From: Siphonodentalium dalli
Taxonomy: Eukaryota; Mollusca; Scaphopoda; Gadilida; Siphonodentaliidae
Length of the DNA stretch: 64,000 nt
NCBI GenBank assembly: GCA_032622095.1
Contig: CP136065.1
Coordinates: 247,627,474 to 247,691,473 of the forward strand
Direction of reading: 5' to 3'
The notes under the pieces are model-generated. The model was not told the origin of the DNA. It saw only the letters and a program-made list of their open reading frames with translations, and searched no databases. Position numbers and translations under genes: made by a program. Below, in pieces: positions 48,947 to 60,900 of the stretch (the stretch's first letter is position 1; each line of letters begins with the position of its first letter).

Positions 48947-51900
48947 CTGGAAACAAATTGACACTTAATGAAACTTTCATCAAAGGATCATACATATCGG
49001 GTTCATCCAATGTAAAAATAAAATCAAGGGAAAATTAAATAAAGAGTAATCTTCAAAGAAGATACAAAATGTGTTCAAGAAACATAAATTTTCATGGCTA
49101 TAAATATAACATAAACAATGCTACGATACAGGTATATTTATTGTAATCACCTCCAAATTTGATTATATGCATGACAAGATCATTGACAGACCAATAATGA
49201 CAAGTTCAGTCTATTTTATTTGAGATCGGAAAAAGATTTTAAAGGACTTATTCGCTCTAGAAACTACAAAACGCAATCGGAAAGCCCTCCCTGTTGTGAT
49301 TAAAATGATCCAAGTCCCATTCCGATCGCATAATAAATAACCCGTAAAATAAATAAATAATACCAGCACCGGTATTCGGAGATTTCCGTGACTAAACTAC
49401 GAGTGACGTACTTGTGGGGAGCGAATTAAAAACACAGATTCGGAGCCGGAGTTTATTATGCAGACTACGAGGATGTAATCGTAAGTCAGCCGATACTAAA
49501 ATGCGGAGTTGTATGTGCGCGTGTGGTGTATAGATTACGTTACGCTTTGGCCGTTTATCTGGAATAGAAGACAATAGCAATGTGAATAAAGTAATTAATA
49601 GCCCCTAGAATGATTGTTGTTTTTGTAGCCATTAATAATTAACATGTCTGTTTTGGTAAATAGATGGCAGTAATAGTGCTTTGATTGTCTCGCGTATTCA
49701 CTCGTTGATTTGTAATCACTCAGTGACTATTCATCAGTGTCAGTCGCGAACTTGTTTGCACTCTATATGCCACAAAGTGAATAGAAAGAATTCGAACATT
49801 ATCTCTCTGATCATACATATATAAGAAGCGCCCAAATTTATATAAACACTGGACTGAATAATGTTAACTCTATTTATGCGCCTTTGTTTTGTGTTTGTTT
49901 GTTGTTTTACTTTCGATATAAATATCCCGAGTATCTGTCATCTCCACATATTCCAAGATGGCTAGTAGATGTAGTGTGTTCAGTTGTGGGCGGGCTAGCG
50001 ATCCATTATTTAGTACCTCCAAAAAGACAACACAGTGCGTAATTTAGAATGCTCTTTATTGTCTACCGCTTTTGGGAGACGGAAGCATGGACGCTCTTTA
50101 TATATAATTGTCACAATACCACATACAAAATCACCCATGACATTGAAATAGAGCACGTTTATAATTGAGAACGCTCTTTATTGTCTACACCGCGACGAAA
50201 TCATGGACGCTCTTTATTAGAGGCAATCATTGGAGTTTTTCTATGCTAACAATTCAAAAATAATCCTCTCTAGAAAGTCAATATGTGCCATCAAAACGTA
50301 AAATAAAACAAACAACAAACTGAAAAACAATGCCAGGCTAGCCTTCAATTAAAAAAAATATCGTTATGCCAAACTGCAGCCTAACTAATAAGTTTCAACA
50401 GTCTGTTGTGTATTCGAGTGAATTATTTTGTTTACTCACTTATCGATCTTGACTGGAAGGATTTTAGCAAGCTGTTCACAGTCGTGTACTTCTCCACACA
50501 AAATGTTTCGTGTGAAGAAACAGACAGGAACATTATTATGACGAATTCAAGCCATCATGATACATGTACTAGTACAATAACTACCACCTTTTTAATCACA
50601 CCCATTTGTAATTAATTGTACGCATATAGCGCACAACGGGGTGACACTAATGTGTAAACTAGCTTCCGAAATTGGTACCATACAACGAAGAATGAAGTAC
50701 CGGTATATGGCCTAACTTGTATTCTTTCAGAAACAGTTAAATTAGTTTTGCACGAAATTCCGCTCGCTCATTGCATTTCTGCATAAATTAATCTCATTTC
50801 AAATAACTTTTATCGCATCAAAGTGCATTTTAGCCATCATTATTCGTTATATAATCCACATTCTAGTAAAGCCAGTTCATAATTCAGCACATTCAAACAG
50901 TTGGAATGAGTGGTTCGGGGGGCTAGCCCGGGAATGTCGGAAGGGCCGAATGGTCCTCCCCTTAATCCCATTCAAACAGTTTTATTCCGTGATCACTATT
51001 TATCGTAAAGGCTTAGGTAATTATCCAGCGTAACGAGTGGCGGAATTATTTCAAGCTCCACCCACCGCTGTCATCGGTAAGCGTCGATGCAGATGATTGG
51101 TCATGTGACCGCGTTGTGGTCATGTGATCGCACTCATTGACTGACTTCGGATATTTCCGCGATTTTTTTAATATCATAATAATATAAATACTATCTGCTC
51201 GATTTTGAATTTTCTTGGCGAAATGGGTCTGTTAGACATATATTATTATTATTATTATGACGATAAAAAAAATATTTTTTTGAGAGACTAATTCCTTTAA
51301 GTGAATTCAAATCTTGAACTTCCCCAGGTGCTAGTTAAATGAGAAAAATAACTATTATAAATGTAATAAAAATAGTGATGTTCCGATAATTGGAATCGGA
51401 ATCGGTGATAATAGCCCATTGGATATTAATTGTACCTCACAGTTGAACATCGGCTTTTACCGATTGTCAAAACAAACAAAAACATTCTAGTATCTAAGTG
51501 CAATATGCACGCTTTAATAAACGTATGCAATACAACCGTAGTATTGAATGAAAACGCAGTTGTAACAGCCTAAAAAGAAGCTTTTGGCATCGTCCAAACA
51601 GTCTGATATGATTATATATAAGCATGGCTATACACCTGCCCGACATATCCCATGTAATATGAAGTTGTTGGACACGAAATAGATCAAAGAAAGCTTTAAA
51701 CAGCTGCTGACCTCATTACAATATAATTTCCTGTTGAGCATGTGCCATGCTGTGACGTCACATGCTATGTCAATAATTTTAAGCACACACTGAATGAATT
51801 AGTACAGTCACGATCAAAACTGTCTTTAATAACGACTAACGTGAGGAGGGGCATATTTAGCTTTTTCGTCTGTAGGGGACAATATGGTGAATAGGACCAA

Positions 51901-54900
51901 ATTGCAATTTGTTTTTGTTCCGGGAGTCGCCATTGTTACAGTGATCCTCTCATTACAAGTTACGGCGTACGCAATGAAATATGCTTACCTAAACTTTGAA
52001 CTTGGAAGCGGTCTCACAAAACAAAAATTGTGTAGGCCGAACTATAAAAGCTTCCCAGTTGTTAAAAGACAAAAGGTGTGGCCAATGGGAATTTGGGAAA
52101 TCTCAGACAAATATGATAGCAATTATTATCCATCAATCTAAATTGAATTAATAATCATCGCCATTCCATACATTGTCGCAACTTACAAGTATTCAATCAA
52201 GACGCCGCATTCAAGTGTTCCCCACAGTGTCATAACGTTACTCTGAGTTGGCACCTTTGATCTCTTTGTCAAACAACTACCGGTATACATCAAAGGCAGC
52301 GCACAATTGATGTTGGCGGAAATACTTTTGTGGCAGTGTGTATATATTTCTTTGGTATATTTGGCTTTGAAACTGTACCGAGATAGGGAGTGCAGTGAGT
52401 GTATATAGGTCCATTATGGGAACAAACGCAGAATATATATAAACATCGGAATCGGAAATCAGCCGATTGTGCCTCCAGTTATCAGAAATCGGTCCGATGG
52501 GCTTTTTCATTATTGGAACATCACTAAATAAAAATGAACCTTACCATAAGGAAAATACTGGACATTCATCTGGATAGTTAAGTTAGATTTCAGAACCTTC
52601 ACCGCCTGAAAAAAGTGTTTGTTTAATATTAGAGACGAGTCAAATATACAGGTGGGAAGAAATGCATATTATGCTGACAAAGTAACATTGGGAGTGAATA
52701 TCACCTAATTATTTCAACATCTTCCTTGGGTTGCAGAAAATAAAGTATAGAAAAAGGTTACTACATGTCAGCCATCCTAGGGTCTCCCATGGGTCATATA
52801 GACCTGATTGTTTCCAAAGAAGATGTTTCAGAGAGATCACTATATTTTTTGGGTAAAAAGTTAATTGATCAGGTGGCCCCATCATGATAGTATAGGATAA
52901 TTTGATTTTGATTTACAATATGCACACGAAGAGTACAAATATAATATGATAGTCATGTATCTTGTTTGGGGTCCTATCACCCCTGCCCCATTTGAACTAA
53001 GCTTAATGCCAGTTACCGAGAGACCATCCACACAAAACATTACCCCAGAAACTCAAGAAGTGTCACCATGGCCTGACTACTGAGTCAGAAAATACTTTAA
53101 CTGTCTGAAGTTTTGTTGATGGTAAGACTCTAAGGGGTAAGGGGGTAAAGCCTGAGTTTAGTGTGCTTGTCATTTGCAGAATGAGATCCCCACAGGGTGA
53201 ATTTAGTGATGCTATCCCGCATAGCAGGCTAGCATCACCAAATTCACCCTATGGGGATCTCATTCTGCATGTCCTCATCTGCTATGGGAGACATAGATTC
53301 AGATTGAAGTTCCCTAATGGTGAATATTGTGATGTACACCCATTGGGAATCTCGATAATGCACTGTGTCGTCTGCCATTTTTGGGATATAGAGAAACTAA
53401 ACTAAAATAGAAATAGAATCGATGTGAAGAAGTTTCTATAGAAATTTGATAATAAAGAAACTTTCCAGAGAAGATGAGACCTAAGCATAATGAGGTCCCC
53501 AAAGGGTGAATTTAGTGATGCTAGCCCACTTTGCGGGATAGCGTCACTAAATTCACCCTCTGGGGACCTCATTCTGCAAATGAGACTAGGAACAACAGAC
53601 AACAAAAAGAAAGAAAAAAATTGTCGATGGACAGACAAATGGACAAACAAGGTGCAATGACTATAGCTCCACCACAGACTGTTCTATAGTCCAAGTCTTC
53701 TCGTACTAAAGCCGGCTAAGATATTGGGATGGAGGTGCCAGTCTTTAGTCCGAGATCGCGCGCATAGCCTTCTTATGACACGAGTTACGCCCAGGATCTG
53801 TGGCGGGAATCTGTGGTGTATTTTACTCGATTTACCTAACAAAGCAATACATGATGCTATATACGTCGGAAAGAGTGACATCTTATGGTCAGAATGGTGT
53901 ATAATAATCTAACTTTAATGTTAAATTACACATAGAATATTCCGGTTGATTGCCACAAACATCGTTGTTTTTTCTGTTTGTTTACTAACTGAAAGCCGAA
54001 CTCAGGTTCCGAAGAACTTCGGCATTGTCCGGTGTTTGTTCTGAGTATTCTAGTTTCCGTTTCTATATATAGCGCGGGGTTTTCCGAACAAAATGTCGAA
54101 AACCGATCGCCGCAAAGTCCAGTTTCCAATGTGCTTTGAGAACAATTCCCGCACTAAAAACTTAATGACATAATGGAGGATCAGAAAGGTAGTTTTGTTG
54201 ACAATTTTCGCAAGCAACTTGTCAAAATTGGAGCAAATTAGAACTCTTGTGTCTGACTTGCCATGCGTGTGATTTTCATCCATGTGCATTTTGACTTTTG
54301 TGTTGATAAAATAATCGGAGAACCGAATCACACAGTTTCAAAATATAGTTCTTCCGTTTTAGTGGGACTTTTCAAACTTAAGGTTAAAAATTTATACAAA
54401 TTTTGTTTGATTTTTTGTGTGCTTAACAAGAGCAGTATATTGCTCTGTTCGCTTAGTATATATCTTAATTTCGCTGAAGTCCACCAAATGTGGGAAATGT
54501 AGCACCATATTATTTATTCTAATGCTCGTTGTGTTTACACTGTTTTAAACTTTGAGAGGGTTGTAATTCCCTGTAATTTATTTAATGTATTACATTTATA
54601 TCTTCAATGTTTAATTAATCTATTTATTTTTTATTTATTGACACACATAATTACGATTACAATGGAGAATTCATCGTAATTTGCGTTGTCAGTCGAAAAT
54701 CTACGGAATATTTTCAACAGAAAATGCCGAACACAGTTCGCGAGGTCAACTGAGTTCGCATACTTTTAAAAATTTGTAAACATTGCGGTAAATGTCTCTT
54801 TTCGCATTAAATTACCGCTTTCAATTCACAACTGATGTGGGTTTCAGATCAAATAGCATGTCTTCTGTGGAAAATATCCGTTTATTGTCGCAATTGTGAT

Positions 54901-57900
54901 ATTTTATTTCATATAATTGTGGTTTTATTTGAGCAGGTCACTAACGCTTAAGTCGTGTCATAGGAATGCATGGGCCTGGAACTCGGACTAAAGACCGGCA
55001 CCTCCATCCCAATATCTTAGCCGGCTTTAGTACGAGAAGACTTGGACTATCAAATGATGTGTTTTGGGTGACGTGACGATTTGGTGAGCGAAAATACTAT
55101 GTGAGCTTTAAGAAATGGATGTTGATTTGAGTATGGACCCCAGTTGGTCTGACATTTTCCATGGAACGTGATAGCATTCCTTGCATAAAAACCTTGCCTA
55201 TATTCCCTATGGAACACAACAAAATCAACATCCATTACGTATATATACACTCAACTTGCAGAATAAAAGGGCATTTAGTGCCAATTCCAAACGATATTCT
55301 GGTAGCATGTTGCAAGTTGCGTCAATACCAGGGCATTTAGTGCCAATTCCAAACGATATTCTGGTAGCATGTTGCAAGTTGCGTCAATACCATATGAAAT
55401 CAAGTAGAGGTCTGAGTGGGACTTCATGTGACATAATTTTGACCAAGTTGGACCAACCACCATTACACAGCTTGATTGTATTTATGAGTTTAACCCTTTA
55501 CCCAACAAAGCGGCCAAAACCGGCCAAATAAAGCTTCAACAGCCTAAAATATCTTCGGTCTGTCTCAATAGAACCATACAAATATGGATATCATTGGAAC
55601 CGGCTGCTTGACCACATTGTGATAGTTACAGTTATGCCCTGTGCCAATGCATTCTCTTATATATGCGAGTCGACCATAGGTCGCCTCGCATATATTAGAG
55701 AATGCATTGGCCTAAAAAGAATATTTTTTAAACACTTTATAACATTTTTTCTTACATTCTTTAACAATTTTATAATTTTTAATGTGTTAAGCCAATGCAT
55801 TCTCTTATATATGCGAGGCGACCTATGGTCGACTCGCATATATAAGAGAATGCATTGGCACAGGGCCCTTCTGTTGGGTAAAGGGTTAAACATTATAATG
55901 TTTATAATGGATTTCATGCATGTATGCATGCATACAAGAATCTGGCTAACATGAAATGCCAACACATTTTTGTTTACAGGTACTACACTCTTTGTTGGAA
56001 TGCAAACTTTTTTATTGCTTGTGTAGCATGAGTGCTCCTATGAATCATACGATAGTCAACAGTAGGCTAGTGTAGTTGCCATTGGGAAATGTCATGTTGA
56101 AACAGCCCTGTTAATTGGCTGAGCCGAGGCAAAGAGAAATTTCGTCTGCTATTTTTTGGCTGAGTGATATCTCGGAACCTGCTAATGTTTTGTGCAAAAT
56201 TAAAAAAAATGCTGCAGACATTGTCTTAAAGTCACATTGCGGAAGTCTGCAGACAGCAATAAATTTATTGTTGAATGCCACGGACTACTGAGATTATATA
56301 TGTATCTTGATAATCAGCAATTTTATAAAAGCCAGACCCAACCCAGGTCTGCCATGATAATAGACCAAGTTCTAATTGTGAACTTAAATTATACCTATAT
56401 GTGACCCGCCATATCAAATCCAGTCGTAAGTCGTGATTTTTTTACCCTGTGCCAATGCATTCTCTTATATATGCGAGTCGACCATAGGTCGCCACGCATA
56501 TATAAGAGAATGCATTGGCCTAACAATTGTTTTACAATTTTAATAATTTTTTCTTGTATTCTTTAACAATTTTATAATTTCACCCATACAAAGCCCCAGA
56601 CAAACATGAGCAGACGACACTCTTCTATATGCTTCTATATATGTGTGGGGCTCCCTGCAGGGTAATGGATGTTTTTTATTTTATGTCCTAAAAATTGTAA
56701 GAAACATTTATTTAAAAAACATGATAAAAAATTGTTAGGCCAATGCATTCTCTTATATATGCGAGGCGACCTATGGTCGACTCGCATATATAAGAGAATG
56801 CATTGGCACAGGGTAAAAAAATCCCGACTTACGACTGGATTTGATATGGCGGGTCACATATTGTGAAATGAAGATATCTATAGATATCCATTCAGTTCAT
56901 ACTTACTAAAGTTATCATCTGGAAATGAAAATTAGGTGCAAAATCGAACAAAAAGGCCTTAACTCTGGTGAAAATTATCGAGCAGAACCCATATCTGAAC
57001 TTGACCTGTATTTTGGGCTAGAAAACTCACATACCAAATTTCATTCCATTCAGTTCATACTTACTAAAGTTATCATCCGGGAACAAAAGGCGAATAGATG
57101 GACATACGGACTGACGAACCAATAACATAATACTTCCCATTTAAAAAATAAACGAGCAAATAAATAGAGGATATCTAGTCTTTTTGAGTGGATACCGAAA
57201 AATATCTCATGAGTGACCGAGACAAATGTCTATTTTTCACAAGTGGCTTGCCACAAACGAAAAATAAACATTTGTCGCGGTAACGAATGAGATCATTTTC
57301 AGCATCCACTCAGGACACTAGATTTTATTTTTATTTTACACGTGCTGTGCATACTATATATGGTTAACATTTTACAATTCGATGATAGTTATTCAAGAAA
57401 TTCAGTTACGTCACAGACATCCAAAACGTCAAAGCTACAATGAAAGTGTAATTTCTATATCTTCACTTCTAGCGGTGGATAACGATTATTATCTGTTGGC
57501 GATTTCTTCTATAATCTATTGTTGAGTGTGTCCAGAATGTGGATGTAAGTGCTTAATTCGGCCAAGTGGAGCTACTAATTATACTTTAATTATACATGTA
57601 CCTCAGCATGATCCATGTTCTCAAAATTAATGCTGTTCACAGTCAGTATCTGTAAATAAAAGAGATACTTTATGTGATGTAATGACATTAGGCTTTCACA
57701 TTTCACTATCTTCATTTCATTTCTTATTTGTTCACCTAGCACATCATTATCGCATTCATAAAATTATCCATTGGGGAAACCTTCGTTCAATGTAGTTTAG
57801 TATTTTATTTGTAAACTTAATATTATTCATGAGTTTATTCATTGTGAATTGCCAGAAACATTTATTTACTGGTGCCTGGAAGCTTTCCTCCAGTTGTGAG

Positions 57901-60900
57901 TCTCCATGCGCATTGTTAGATATAGTCGCTGGGAACGCACTGCATCCCCTCCTAGGGTATAAAAGGGTTCTTCCCCTCTGACAAAGGAATGCACACATAA
58001 TCTTTGTTTCGATCTTCTGAACAATCAATCTATTTTGTTCTTCTGAACTACACAGTACTTAAATTATGCCAATCAAACCGATAAATCAGCCCAACTATAT
58101 ATTTGAGGTTGCGTTCTGTTAGGAATTCCTGGTCTATTTGAAACCCATTGCTTATTATGGATACAGTTTAATTGGTGAATCCTGCTTTCATGGTAGATGA
58201 CTGCCTAATGCTAATTTCTATTCAAAGAATGATAATTTCTCACATATTGCTTTGCAATTATATTGGAGTATTCCAAGACAGTGAATTAAGTATTGCAGAT
58301 ACTACCCCGCTGGACAAAACAAGTGTCCATTGGCACCGCAGTGTATTTGCCGTTCGGCCCGCGGTGTCCGAGTTTGTAACTGCAGTTGAACACCGCGGCC
58401 GAACGGCAAGTACACTGCGGCCAAACGGCAAATTCACTGTGGCCTAAAGGCAACTATCCTGGCGGCCGAATGGCATGTACACCGTGGTTAGATTTTTGAT
58501 TTGTATTGTCTTTTTTCAGTTTGATGAAAGTACACCATGGCAACTACACCATGCCAAATGGCGATTACACCGCGGCCCAACTGTATTTAGCCGGTGGAAC
58601 CGTGGTGTAATTGCATTTCGGCCGTGGTGGCAATGCTAACCGCACCGCAGTTAAGTGGACACTTGTTTTGTCTAGCAGGGTATGTTATTGTTGTCATACT
58701 TGTACAGTGGAAAATACTATTGTTATATATTGATAAATCTGTTCCTTCAGTTTTAGCCAGTTTTTAAATTCAGAGTGATGAGTCACAAAATCTTTGTTGG
58801 CAGCCGTGTTATCACTTGATGAGTCGAAGTATAAAAGTTGTGGTCTGTGTTAACCCTTTACCCAACAAACCGGCCAAAAAAGGCCAAATAAAGCTTCAAC
58901 AGCCTAAAATATCTTCAGTCTGTCTCAATAGAACCATACAAATATGGATATCATTGGAACCGGCTCCTTGACCACATTGTGATAGTTACAGTTATGCCCT
59001 GTGCCAATGCATTCTCTTATATATGCGAGTCGACCATAGGTCGCCTCGCATATATAAGAGAATGCATTGGCCTAAAAAAAATATCATTTTTTAACACTTT
59101 TTACCATTTTTTCTTACATTCTTTAACAATTTTATAATTTTTAATGTGTTAAGCCAATGCATTCTCTTATATATGCGAGACGACCTATGGTCGACTCGCA
59201 TATATAAGATAATGCATTGGCACAGGGCCGTTCTGTTGGGTAAAGGGTTAATGTTTATTTGAAAAAAGAATAGATCGATTGTGTTCAAGATGGTGGTTAG
59301 AGTTAAAGTGGCCTCCTGACATCACCTATGATGCCAAAGGTCACGTCATGTGATCTATTATCAGTCAGAAGACTGAAAAAGGTCAAGAGTTCAGCTGAAG
59401 AGTTAGGCAAAATTTCTGACAGGTTTTAACCCTTTACCCAACAAACCGGCCAAATAAAGCTGCAACAGCCTAAATTATCTTGGGTCTGTCTCAATAAAAC
59501 CATACAAATATGGATATCATTGGAACCGGCTCATTGACCACATTGTGATGGTTATAGTTATGCCCTGTGCCAATGCATTCTTTTATATATGCGAGTCGAC
59601 CATAGGTCGCCTCGCATATATAAGAGAATGCATTGGCCTAAAAAAAAATTATAATTTTTTCTTACATTTGTTAACAATTAATATGTGTTAAGCCAATGCA
59701 TTCTCTTACAGGGCCGTTCTGTTGGGTAAAGGGTTAACTAATGCTCTAAGTAATCAAATTGTTAATAACTACACACCTGGTCAGCTTCTCTGAGGCCAAG
59801 TCTATCTGCTTCACTATTTTCCATCACCTGCAAAATAACAGTTTAACTTTAGCTTTTGATAGTCTTGCCTATTGATCAATCATTGAATTATATTTAAAAC
59901 CCCAAAATCCATATTACGAGAGCAAGTTTCCTCATCTTCTGTAAATTGATTGATTGATTGGGGTTTAATGTTGCTTTCACCAACTGAGGCCATATCACGA
60001 CATTTCCAGTTTTAGTGATGGAGGAAATCCGCAGACTCATGGCTAATCTAACAGTGATTTCAATGGCTGATAAACTCGTCGACCATGTGCAGCAAACCAC
60101 AGGCCATCGGCGGGTAACTGGCAACTCCACCAGATAACGATTTCAAGTTACAAAGTCCACGATGGAAACATGTGAATTTGAACCCTTATCGCCAGCACTG
60201 GAGGGCGAAACGGCTTGGAGTTGTACCCCTAACAGATTGAGCCACCGACGCCCCCCATCTTTCAATGACATATATTCAGACATCAAATGGCGGTTTGATT
60301 GTTCTCCAATTATATTAACTGGCCCACACTAACATTTGATACAAATATTCCAAATAGATATTCCAACTCAACTCTAACATTGAATGATGAGTATTGCTGA
60401 GCACAATCAGTAGGAGTTATAATTGTCATATATTAACCGGACCACACTCACCTTCGATACATATATTCCACAATGATGTTCCCGCCCTCCTCTAACATTG
60501 AAGCCAAGCTGGAAATAAAAGTGAATCAGTACAGTATCAATAATCAACGCCAAACATCTAACATTAGAGTATAAACTGAAAGGAACCCATGGCACTTGCA
60601 GCTAATAAAATGCACTGTTCTTTATAAATAATAAATTCAAGTAAGATTTTACCCTGAAATAAAAATGATAATCTGTATCTATAGTTACATTACAGATATA
60701 GATTAACTAAAGTAACATTTCATGATTTAAGTAGGAATATATAGGATAACATTTCCAATGATGTGTGACAATAATTAGAAACAAACTCGCAGTTGATAAA
60801 CGTGCAAAAAATATAAAAGTCTGTATAAACATAACCACTAAGAAGAAGAAGGTGAAATAGATCAATTTTATTCTTATATTCATTATTGATAGTTATTCAA

